From contig NC_089578.1 in assembly GCF_040115645.1 (NCBI RefSeq), positions 1,860,001 through 1,924,000 on the forward strand: a stretch of DNA of 64,000 bases. Reading direction: 5' to 3'. The notes below the pieces were generated by a model that was not told where the DNA came from, searched no databases, and worked only from the letters and a program-made list of their open reading frames with translations. Of this stretch, positions 49,241-61,500 are shown piece by piece. Both the position numbers and the translations under genes were made by a program. The DNA is from Euwallacea fornicatus. Its lineage: Eukaryota; Arthropoda; Insecta; Coleoptera; Curculionidae. Positions within the stretch are counted from its first letter, which is position 1. Each line of letters opens with the position of its first letter.

Positions 49241-52200
49241 CGACGGACAGGGGTCTTCCACTTTGCGTGTTGTACACCGGCGAGAGAATGGTAAGGGGCC
49301 CCACTACACGGCTGCGGAGACGGTGTCGCGACTGCACTAACCTACTTCTGCTGGGAGTCGAGACTATCGGAAAAAAAACTACAACCACCCACATAAATGG
49401 GTCAATAGAATATAAACATGGGCTTATAGTTCTAGAGGAACCAGCATTTCTAATAGGTGTTCTTCAACGATAGCAATTCTATGACATTTGCTTCGTCCTA
49501 CGGCAAATGTTGGAACAAAAGTAACGTACGAAACTAATTAGAAAATAGCATTTCGTGTGATTCGTATCGCAAACCCCACACGTCACAAGAGATGCATTTC
49601 CTAAGCGATTTTATAAATAGCTCTTATGATTCTCTCGTAAACGCCAAAAAAGAACGACATGGTACCAAGGGTCATCAATGCATATGGCGAACGGCTTACA
49701 CACTTTTTCTTTTGTGAAAGTCGGTACAGCCAATTCTTCTTGTTGTATATCATTAAGAGAATCTTGGAAAGCACTAATCACAATAGAAGACACTTCGTTT
49801 ACGATTCTCAAGTGTGGAACCTGATTGCTTGAGAGAACCACTTCTATTGTTCAGTTGGGGTTTTTTACAACATTCAGATCGAGATCATTTTTAAGTTGGT
49901 TTTCGAACACTATTTATCACTATTTCAAAAGATAATGACGAGTACGATGATGATGTACCTGAAGAAATGTTATTTGCAGTGAAAAGTATCGTTCTGCAAG
50001 TATTTACTTTCATGCTGATTATATATAAATAATTAAGACGAGCCAAACACAAACACCTAGTTAGGCATCAATATCTCAAATCATGTGGGTACGGTGCCGC
50101 TTATTTTGCCGTAAAAACATTCATTTTCAAAACCCATTAATATACCGTTGATCAAGTTAGTTAAATTGGCACTTTCCTAAGCCCACATGCACCGAACATC
50201 TACTGCGACTTTTACAAACGGTACTTGCATAAATAAATGATCATCGTAATGTTATATTGCCTTTAAGACAACTTTCTCCACGTCTCTTTCAAAGGTGCGG
50301 TTGCTTCTTATCCCCACAGGAACAAATCAAGAATAGTTCCTATACGTTTCTGTGCCCGACCATGCACAATACATATTAAATTATCCAATGACCCGATCTT
50401 GACATGTCGCAATCATGAATAGGACGTTGAAAATGAGCAATTAATTTCGATGCATTACTAGTGTGTTTTACGACCGAATTGAGAACCCATCAGATGTCCG
50501 TGATCTCGATTATGGTATTGTTCTTTGCATTCCGACTGTTACTCGATTTACTTTCTCCTACTTTCCCTTATTTGCGCGTTTAGCATGAGTCTTGTCAGTG
50601 ATGAATTTCTAACAGTGACAATTTCTAATTGTTGGAACAACTGTGGTTGACCACATGCGTAACATTATTTGGCGCATAATTGCCTCAAGTAGTCAACCGC
50701 TTATGAACAGCTTTAAAATTTTCCGCCCAATCCAGAGATATTTCAGGTTTGAAATGATGAAAAGTACATCTACATACTGCATGGGCAACCCTGTATAAAT
50801 GTCTATTACGTCAAAAAATGTGCAACAAAAAAAAATTATTTGACGCGTTCCAGCATTTTTACGAGAAATATTTCCTTCAATTTTTAACGATTTTATGCGA
50901 GACTTTAGTCTCCTCTAAATATATACACACGCTCTTTTTGTTCGTTTTTGTTTTTCTTTCTGTATATAAAACGGTCACGGTTTTTCTCCGGTCGAAACGC
51001 AACGTAATAGAAAAGACGTGAAAAGAACATAAATCACTGTTTATGATTCTTTTGCCATATCAGTCAATAATAAACGTTCTAAATTAGAGAGTTTATATAG
51101 CAGAACAACTACATAACGAGTAAAAGACCTGGAAGTAATTAAAACTCAAATTAGCTCGTTTTCGATAAAATAAAGGGTCAGTAAGCATAACACCGGTATA
51201 AGAAAGTAGTAGCAACTCCCATATATTGAAAATGGAACTTACCTGTCACTAGCAGTTTTCTAAATATCAATTAAAATTCTAATTTTTCTTGTTTCGAACA
51301 AGGCCCAGGTAAAACCTCAGTTATGATGCGATTTCAATTTAAAAAAAAGTATAAATTCGTCATATGTATAAAAAGTGGAACAAAATGAATGATTTCACGA
51401 TGAAAGACAATTAAATTTCCTTAAAAACGTTGTATCATGTTCTCTTACCTAAACCGTAATATTTCACAAATAAATGCAGTTTTATGTATGGATTTTTTTT
51501 GGCTTTTTGGTAAAAGGTGCCTTCGGAACACCGTAATGGTTGAAAATAATTTGATCATAAACATTCGCTTGTAGTGGCATCGAAGGTTTCTGGGCTACGT
51601 TAAAAAATGATGAACTTCAGCATTAAAAGTACAGTGGCTCACCAAATCAGTGACGCAGATAACAAATTAAGTTTTATAATAATGTTGTAAATCCAATGTG
51701 ATTTCCGACACAACAATCCACTTTTTTACTTTAATATAAATAATAAAATATCTTATGTAGAAAAGTTCAGAGTATATAAATTCGTAAAAATATTGAAGCT
51801 ATTGAAGCTTGTTGCTGATAAAGAATCAGCAGACATTTGAAATAAATTTATTATGCCCAAAAACCTCCTACCCCCCTCTATATTTATTTCTAGTTACTAG
51901 AATTTTATGAAATTAAAATGTGAAATCAATGCCTTGAAATTAAACGCTCTTATTTCCCTGGAAAAATTTTGCTTGACAATTTCGATTTATGGATTACTGT
52001 GTTCTACAAAGAAAGAAAATTACTACCTTCTGACTTTGAATTTTTCATTCAAGCCTACAAAAAAACTAAAACTTGACTATCATCAATTAGAAAAATTGAG
52101 TTTTTCACGTGACGACTTAATTATTAATCGTCGTCGTTTCATGAGTGGATATAATCGAAGAGGCAAAACGGAATGCATTCGAAGAAAGCGATTTAGGCTT

Positions 52201-52404
52201 GGACAAAAAATCAAGGGCACTTTCTCCGACTCCGAACAACCATGGGAGGCCAAATTCGACTCGAGTCAAAGTTATTGCCAATTTTTATAAAGGAAACAAC
52301 TTTCTTTCGCTGGTTAAACACATATCGTGACTGACCGCTTATGATTCATCGTGAATTAAAAAGTCTTTTGAGCCAAGCCAATTACAATTCATTGTTTCAC
52401 TTAC

Positions 52405-52453
52405 CGGAACTTTGCTTTGTTCTTAGCAGCTGGAGTTTCAGATTAGCACTCAC
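52405..52453 (-). other. candidate 49-nt exon, minus strand
   Basis: Bounded by TTTTGCTCTTTCAG as acceptor and CCG/GTAAGT as donor. The first bases after the acceptor, GTGAGT, also make a perfect donor, so two alternative ends are possible. One frame is open across it. It could be a 5' untranslated exon of the deadenylase or of the 400-codon gene. No homology is visible. Confidence 0.2.
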
Positions 52454-53231
52454 CTGAAAGAGCAAAATTCATTTGAAGAGAAAATGGATTTGTTTTTAAA
52501 TCGCATTTATAAACACAGTAACACGAATTGTAACACTTTTTCATTTTAATACATGCATTTAGCATCCCTAGAATTGTTTTGTTATCTTATAAGAATTTAT
52601 GTTTTTCCTAATTTTTTGAAAACTCGAATTGTCCCGAATTTCTACCTCCTCCTGCAGAAATACTATTTAACATAGTACAGGATGTCTAAAAACAAACGAA
52701 GCTATTTTGATAAAATAAAAACCAAATAAAATGACTGGTCAGTTGTAGTCGGACACACTGTAGATACGAAATTATCTCTAAACAATACACTAAATATATA
52801 CTGGAAATTTAGTAGTTCATAAGTTTCAATATTGCAGTACTAGAATTAGCAGTAAGATGAAGACAGACAAACTGACAGAATCGTCTAGGGCTAAAGCACT
52901 GTCGAACAAGGTTACTCCTACCGCCCTTACTAAATAGCTTAGTGCCGGGGAATCCTATTTTACTGGAATATCTCCTGGAAACTAAAAAAGAGAGGCAAAA
53001 GCAGAAAAACGATCAAAATATAGAAGAGGTAAAGGTGCAGTGAAGCAGTGGTAAATTCGTTAGATTGCCTTTCTATATTTTAACAATATATTAACATAAA
53101 CTCTACTAATAGTTTCTATGTATCGTGGAATAAATAGGAATGATTTCCATGTTTGTCGTACACTTCGATTAAGGAAAGAAAAGAGAATGATATCCCTGAT
53201 TTATCTGAAATCTCGGGAATTTCCAGGTATT

Positions 53232-53233
<2 letters not shown>

Positions 53234-53262
<29 letters not shown>
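53234..53262. repeat. T29 homopolymer
   Basis: A run of 29 T. It could be the poly(A) tail of a minus-strand retrotransposed copy, but the adjacent sequence from 53263 on shows no recognisable gene or element. Confidence 0.8.
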
Positions 53263-54085
53263 GAATAAGCACTGTTCTGTTCCAGACCGTCAAACCTTAT
53301 AAATATTACGAAAATTTAACCATCAAAAAAATTTCCACCTGTTCTTCTTAACATTTCCCTATACTTTCGCAAATGCATATTTATAGGACTTCAACATATT
53401 ACCGGAACAAATCCATCTTTGAGGAAGACATCAGATGAAAGTTATATAAACCTCATTTTCCGTTGCTTGCAGCCAACTGACCTGGATATCAAGATTTTCC
53501 TTCCGATAGGAAATACTTATACAAGCGCCTATTGCTAAGCAAACAATCGTGGTTTGTTGCACTGAGAAAGGGATACACTTTCTAATATATTCGCACATTA
53601 TCAGGATAATAATGGAAACGACAATTAAAGGCTTTTTGTATTGAGCACGCCGATGTTGAAATTTCTATTAAAACAAAAGATAATAATAATTATTATAAAG
53701 CCTCTTATTAAGGACAATGCCGCGTCCTTAGATGAGCGATAGGTGAATACGATTTAAGATCTCGCAATAATTTCCCACTATACATATCTATAATAGACGA
53801 GGTGGCACTGGCACCAGCATGGAACCACTGGGTTCTTGAGAAGTGTAAGATGTGAGAAATTAGAGATTTTATCAACTGATTATTGCCGGTAACGTTTGAT
53901 TTCTAAGGTATGGCAGTGAGAGTACGAAATGAATCGCTAACACATACTTCATATTGTGTTATTCTGATAATGTTTGATGATGAACCTGAACTAACCTAAA
54001 CTATGGAATTCCATTTGAGACAACAACAATGAACGTCAGAACGTAGTGCAGTCATCCTCCCGTTGAAGGAATGAATCCCCTGTGA

Positions 54086-54267
54086 CTAGGAAAAAGTTGA
54101 AATTTGGATATCATGCTAAAGTGGTGATCCATCGATTGAAAATATTTTCACAAAAATACCACTTCCGGTTATACTCGGAATGACTGCCGACATGCTTATT
54201 TTAAAAGGAGCACCCTGTGTATTATATATAATTTCGTTTCTGTAATATTCGTTAGACATCCTGTATA
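54086..54267. repeat. relic with CAGGGTG-type ends, copy B of a dispersed repeat
   Basis: It aligns with 36283-36415 over about 130 bp. It ends with AGCACCCTGTGTATTATA near 54209-54226. A second end, ATCCTGTATA, lies at 54258-54267. The pair shows a family of non-coding elements in this genome. Confidence 0.55.
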
Positions 54268-57200
54268 AGGGTTTGCTTTGTTCTTGAGAGATTAGAGCGG
54301 TGATTGATAGATGATAAATTGTTGAAATCCGCTCTTACCCAATGACCTAACAATATTCGAGGCAATGGCGCAGTCTGAAGAGCGAAATTTCGAACTGACT
54401 AACTTTCATGTTATTATCGTAAATGGTGATGCGAATGTAACTGGGGTAACTCTTGCAGAAACGACCAATTTCATTTCGGTTTAATTACCGTCATCCATCT
54501 GAAAATTTCCATAAAACCAGCTCGAACATTCCCGTTCGCAACGCTGAAACGCCCACTGGGAGATGGTCAATTTGTCTAATTTCCATAGATCACAGCGGTG
54601 CAACTAACGGTCGAACGGTCCACACTTATTACTTATTCAAGCGTGCGACAATAAAAGCATTAAACACCCACGCCTTAAGACTTGCAGCCTTGCATGAACT
54701 GAAAATATCATATTTATAGGGTTTTACCGCCTCGTAAGACAGGTGATATTGAAATGTCCACACATACCAGACTGCAAATGAACGCATATTTTACCCGCTT
54801 AAAGGCTATCTAGAATATTAACTGGTGGCAGTAAGGAGGAAGGTGTATTTTTGGAGCTGATGCAACTTTCTGTAAGAATACAAATCAGAACCAGTTTGAA
54901 GTACTCGAGTTACCGAAACATATATTCAGGGTTTGATGAGGGGAGTGCTATCTCGAGCGGAAATCTGAATTGGGGTCATCTACTGCGAGTAAGGGGCCAT
55001 TTAGAAACCAACATGACAATTTCCCACCATTACTTAATTTTCGTTATATCTTTCAAACAGTAACAAACAGCCACGACGGAGATCGCTGATAACCGCGTGA
55101 AACAAGAAAACAGTCGTAGGTAGAAAATGCGTTGGCCAGACCAAACTATGCATTATTCTACGGCCTCAACAACTTCAGTAGAAGCAGCCGCAATAGGAGT
55201 AGTATATGTCCATACTGCCCTTTAAGCCTTGAAGGTAAATAAGATCTCTCTCACCAAAGATCCGATAAAGATACAAAGATCGCGGTTTGGCTTAGATATA
55301 CAGAAAAGAAAATAAAGAAGCGCTATAGCATCTTCTAATTCAAAGGAGATAAGGGCCTCCAGAAAGGAAAATATATCGCCGTATTCATGGGGCAGTGCAC
55401 GCAATAGGACGCTCTTTCATACCCGCAAAGATCTTTATCTTTTAATTCCTCTATACGGGTCGCAGTGATGCGGCGAGCATTATCACCTCAGTACCGCCGT
55501 GGTACCGCGGAATACACATCGGGGATTCAACCATAAAATTTTACAACTGGAATTAGTACTGCATTCTTTCTCATCGGCGCAGTTAAATGGTAGTTATCTA
55601 AAGCCCAATTAAGATCTCCATGGGTCCGCTGGATTTTTTCTTCGCTGTCGCCGAAGAACGCACCTGTGTACAAGAGTACGTGGTATTTACAATGGAACCT
55701 CTCATGACTTGAAGCTTCTTTATGGCTTTTTTATGGCGCATCTCTTACGGCCGTTCGAATATGGAGAATTTAGAAAAATGCAGATTTCTGATTCTCGACA
55801 GAAGAGCATTGTTAAGAGAAAGACCTAACCGTGAGAAAAAATAATTCGAAAATCAGGTCTTTCTCAATGACTATCATTATCAATTTCTTAATTATTTATG
55901 TCCCACATTACCACAATTAACAATTCATTGTTAATTATTGCTGATTGCCGAGCACAAAAGCACTACGAAAACAAATAATTCTTCTTCCTATATTATTTCT
56001 TGCCTCTTTCAATCAGAGTGAAAGTTGAACAATATCCGGCCTTCCATTCTTCTTCGCAAGTGATTTCGTACAGGTAAATGGATGTACCGACTCGTAAAAT
56101 ACACACCATAATCAATCTTGATTTCGAATGCCTGCGGCACGAGAGAAAGGTCTGTGGTAACCTTATTTTGCCTAGTTTGTCGAATTTACATAAAGCATAT
56201 TTACAATGAGAATACCTGCGTTTTCAGAGTTGTAAACAGTCACCTATGCTCTTTCGAAGAAACTATTACGTCACCGACAAAGATCACAGTTGATTTTTCC
56301 TGTTGGATTCGTTGATGTTCAGGCAGAGAATTTTTCAAATTTCCAGCTGGAATAATAGCTGGAAACGCACACAACTCACGTTCAACAAGTAATATTCTCT
56401 GAACTGGACGTATAAGAGTCGTTTATACTAAAACACAAAAATCAAATCAATGTTGATCATTTTTAGACCATGATAGTTAGTCCACCGGGGATCTGATAAT
56501 TAGCTGTCCACTGTTAGCTGAATGACTGCAGAAGAGACTTGTCTTATTGTATTAGACAAATTAAACAGCTAACTAATCGTAAATCGTAAACCCCGATATT
56601 AATCGTAATCTGCAACAGTTTTCGCTGTGGTTCGGACCGAACAGGAAGATTGATATCGTGTTCGACAAAGGCCATTGAAGTGTGTCTGTTCGAGGAAGTG
56701 AGTGTATTGAATTGGAACCGGGAGATGCAAGGAAAGCTTTTCCGCAATGCTTTTTCCACATTGTCTGGTGTGAACCAATTGCATTGCAAATGCACAATTC
56801 AGCTGATGGTCGTTGATTAAATACGTTTTTGCACCCGATTTTTCTATAAAACGCGTCAAGATTCCATGGTCGATTGGTAGGTTCAAGACCTTCGACTTTT
56901 TACTCGTGACACCATCGAAAGTAACTCAATTTTGTTCCGTTCTAACGAATCGATTTAAATTAACATGTTTAGGCACCTCAAAAAGCTTTACGGAGGTGTA
57001 ATGAATCTCCTTTCTTCCGCGTAAATTTGTTCTTTTTTCCTTAATCTCTTCATTTTTTTCTTTACAGTTATGTTAGTCGTGTTTCGCTTCCTTTAAAGAA
57101 GCACTAAAAAATGTTTCTGCATCCAATATTAAATATATTATAATACTGTCATGCATCGGTTACGCACCAGAAAAAACGAAGAAGACTTACTGAAGAATGA

Positions 57201-58575
57201 AAAACCCCATCAACAACCCTTTCGTCCTTGTTCCTCTTGCTAAATGAAATGAAAATTGTCATTGTCATGCATCGTTAATCAGTTATTGAACTGCTAGAGG
57301 GCGCAATAGATTCCATCGCATACAATTGTTCAATGGACAGAATTAAAACTAAAAATTGTGCAGATCAATTGTACGAAATATAGATAAAATCGACTTTTCG
57401 TTATAATATAAGGAGCTTCATCTTACTCGGAAATCAACCGAAATTACCTCAAAAACGACCTAACACCGGCTTCCAGTCGCGGCTTATTGATTGCTCTTCA
57501 TAAGCGTTTACATGGTTATGCGTTCGAAGTAAGGTTAACAATAACTATTAATTATCGTAAACCATTATGAGTGACAAGCTCCTCGACGGTGACTAAAAAT
57601 ACGCGAGGTTGTGCGTACAATTTTCGAAGAAATGAAGAAACAACAACAGAAACAGTTAAATACTGTATTATTTATGTAACATGTCATAATGAGAGGTAAT
57701 GTTCAGCAAATTCATTTTTCGGTCGTTTACGCCGAAGAAAATCAAGAGGGCCGATTAATGGCTTCTTCAGCTGTAAATTGCCAGAACAACTTGCGTGAAC
57801 ACGTGGTTTGCATGGTGTGCAGATGGAAGATTAGGAAAATGAATTGGGATTCCGAAGATAAACGTCGTTTTGGAATTAAGTGTTTTCGTCGACGAGGAAA
57901 AATTTTAATTAACCGTACATGCGATGCGGCTTGATAGTACCAGTACATAAAATTGCGCCTGCCCTATCGGTTATTAGTCATTGGTTTTTCGCGCTTTTCG
58001 AAAATTATGCGTGATAGATTAGCGAGTTCCATATTAAAAATCTAATACGCTTATAACATGCAACCATTCCTTACTGTTTCTTTGTCGGGAACGATCAAGA
58101 ATTCGCGGCGGAAATGTTCCAGGAGTAATTAAATTTTACCGCTGATTAACGCTAACGTTAATTTTGTCATTCTAATTTCGTTGCTTAAATGAACCCAGTA
58201 CTTAACAACAAACCTACTTGCCCAAACTACTGCAAAATGTTCATTAAAATTTAAGCCGTCACTCGGAAGTTATTTTCACCGTTATGATATTTCTTATAGT
58301 CTAGTTACTTTTAAGGTAGTTTAATTAAACATCACATAAAAAAACCTAATAATTTGCAGCTCTCGTATTCTCACGAAATGCCAGATGCATGAATATGCTC
58401 TACATGTTGACGATAGTTTACACACGTATTTCAAATTGTGCCACTATTTTCTAAAAAACATCGATACCGCCTCGGCATATTCTTCTAATTACTCTTAATT
58501 CATCTTCATCTCAATCTCAACTCATTCATCCTCATAATTTTCCTCAATCTTTTTTTTTCCTTCCACATCTTTCTG

Positions 58576-58592
58576 CTCTCTCTCTCTCTCTC
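58576..58592. repeat. (CT)n microsatellite in a pyrimidine-rich tract
   Basis: 17 bases of CT repeats inside a pyrimidine-rich stretch of about 120 bases (about 58500-58625). Confidence 0.8.
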
Positions 58593-61500
58593 AATTAATC
58601 TTCCCCAAATTTCTCTTTTTTTTCTATAAGATATTTGCGGTTCGACATTACGAGCTCCTGGAAGTTTGAAGGTTTAAATGCCGTCACTTAAGTTAGTCGG
58701 CAAAAAATGACGCTCGATGAGGTTGAAGGTGTCATAACAGATCTCTCGTTTAGTTTTAAAACGTTCCCTTCTCCTCCTGCGGTGTTTTGACATTCAACTG
58801 AATCTAATGTGATGCGTCTTCTAATACAGTACTCAGAAGATTGTTCATTACGACCGAAACCGTTCCAAATGTCGCGTAATTGTAATCTTGTTGTGTCCAC
58901 CAAACTAGTTTGGTTATGTTCGTGTTATCGCGAGTCTATGACAATGTCAGATGACTACTGCGGTTTGCGTGCCGGTTGTAAACGATGATTGCCGGCGCAA
59001 AGCGCCTGCTTACAGTTTCATTAATACGGTATTATTACGGAATTTGCATGGGAATATCTCTTTTTCGCTTTAACTAGTCTTAAAATTAATTATTACCAAG
59101 TCTAGCTGTTTGTGGTACCTACTCATAAAAACCTATGACACGTTAAAATTTAGTTTACTACTCCGCTATTCCTGGTAATTTACTACTTGTCTTTCTTTCG
59201 CTTTACCCACAAGTTATTCTAAATCTTATCATTAACTCAGTGCCTCGTTTGATTCCGTTTATCGGTCATTCTATTTATTTGCTGCACGCATAACTCCCAA
59301 ACAGGCCTATTAGGATGTTGACTTTTAACCCGTTAAGTTGAATTAAATTGTGAATATTACCCTATCTCACCTGGAATCGACACGTTTTCTCGTGTTTATT
59401 GAATAATAAAATATTGCCCCCTTTGGGGCCTACCCACCATCTCGCGAAAGGTGTGTTTAAGCACACGAATTGTTATTGATGTCTAATGTTTGCCTTGGTT
59501 ATTGGTAAGTCCGTGTTTTAATACTTAATTAGAGTTTGCTGCATGTAATGAGGATGGAAGGTTGCACTCCAAGCAGATTAGTTTCGGTGCAGATATAGTT
59601 GACGTCTTCAGTGGACGTTTTACTCAGATGTGCCAAATTATTATTGCACTAGTAACGTTAAATGTAAATATGTTTTAGAAAAAATAGAGACCGGATAATG
59701 ATTTGGCCCTATAACCATAAACACAACTGTTTATTAGAAATTTCATGATATTTTCGCACGGTTCTCTCTCATGTCCTTGAACCTTCAATCAACACTTGGT
59801 TTGGGATTTATAAAGAAAAAAAAAATCGATGTTTTGATTTTTTATAGGAAATCAAGCGGAGTTTAGAGAAACGAACGACCGAAAGGCGTACGAGGGGAGA
59901 CGGGCTTGTCCATACCAACGTAATTATTAAGCCCGAGTCTTACTTTGTACTGGTTTAATTCAGCGTTAAAAGATTTGGTACGCAGTATTTATGCCATGTT
60001 ATTCAACATGTTTTCCTCACGTGATTGAAATGGAAATTAAGCAATAAATTAATATTATGTTAATTATCATGAAGCAAGTTCCGATATCATCGCATTATCC
60101 GTGTTATCTAGATTTTTTCCAACAATAAAAAGCGCTTTAAGAGAAAGGCACGTTCCCTCGTCTCATTTCCGAATGAGGTTAAAGTAATGCGTGTGTTCTT
60201 CTATTAGCAACCAGTACCTCGCAGAAAAAACATACGACGACATACCTGCAATTTAATTGGACTTATTAGCAATCCGCAAAAACCACGAAATTACTGCAAT
60301 AAATTCAAAGTTTAAACTAACAGGATTTAATCACTTCCGACGTTCTGTGCCCATTGTAAGCCGATACACTTGGTTTGTTTTGGACAGCTCAGTATATGCC
60401 CTCTCCTCGAGAAATCTGAGTGTTACGGGTCAAGGGTTCCGATACTAATTTAGATTTCAAATTAATGAACGACGCCAAGCCAGCAGCTATAATTATGTTC
60501 ATCGTTCAACTAACACGAGAGGAAACCGATATTTGTCAGTTTCGAGAAAAATACGTTAACTGTTACAGGATTTCTTCGCAATTTTTCAACATTCGATCAC
60601 TCACGTAATCAGTAATTAGATAGACACCAGCATTAATTACGCCTATTAAGCATAATTACACGTCATATTAATAGTTTAATGCAATTAAGAATTTAGAAAA
60701 GGAATCGTAATATATTTGCCAGCAGATGAAGAGCTGCACTTACAAAGGTCTTAACACAATTTTCATGTGTTTCTTTTATGTACAGTCGCTATTTAACTAA
60801 TAGGACGAGTAACTAAACCCGAGGTTCGAAAAATTATCACGAAAAACAGCATTAAAAAACTGGCTCTAAAACAAAAATATATAATAAAAATAATACAAAA
60901 TAATACTTGAATATGATAATGATTAGCTCAGATATCTAAAATGTATGAAATGACAGAACTTTACCGGCTGTGCCGTGCATAAGCTCCCCACATGCATAAT
61001 GACAAGATGCTAAAAAGGTCAACAATCCAATGACTCATGATGTTTATAAATAATAAAACAGCACTTGTCATTCTTCTTACACAAGTCTTTCTACACATCA
61101 AAATTTTAATTCGACGAAATGGCAAAGCAGTCGAAAAGGTCATTGAGTGTTGTCTTGACAGTAATAATCAAACACTAAATTTGCGACATGTAAATATTTC
61201 ACTGAGTAACATGTGTTTATTACTGGTGAAAAGCACAGAAAAATTATTTTTTTTGCAATTTTGTAGTGTTAATTGAAGAAAAACTTCTATATTCATAGAC
61301 TTGACAAATACAAATTATCAAACCCAAGTTGACCCCTCAGCAAATTTATCACCTCACAGTGACGAATTCTTGAGATACCCTTTAAAGTAGGACAATTAAA
61401 TATTCAGTTTTCAACGTGAAGTTTCGTAAGTTTAACCAACCTTCACTCTTTCGAGTGTCAAACGAGGCCGACTTTATCCATCGTCAAAATCGACAAAGTC

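Noticed and set aside
49140..49394. Minus-strand 84-codon frame just upstream of the 400-codon gene
   Set aside because: It overlaps the gene's start in another frame, lies in the probable promoter and 5' UTR, and has no domain.
54851..55430. Region considered as a LINE RNase H remnant
   Set aside because: No RNase H catalytic pattern could be lined up; the resemblance was limited to a few residues.
56544..56886. Overlapping minus-strand frames of 74-95 codons
   Set aside because: Three frames are open over the same bases and none has a leucine-rich-repeat or other pattern, so none can be preferred as an exon.
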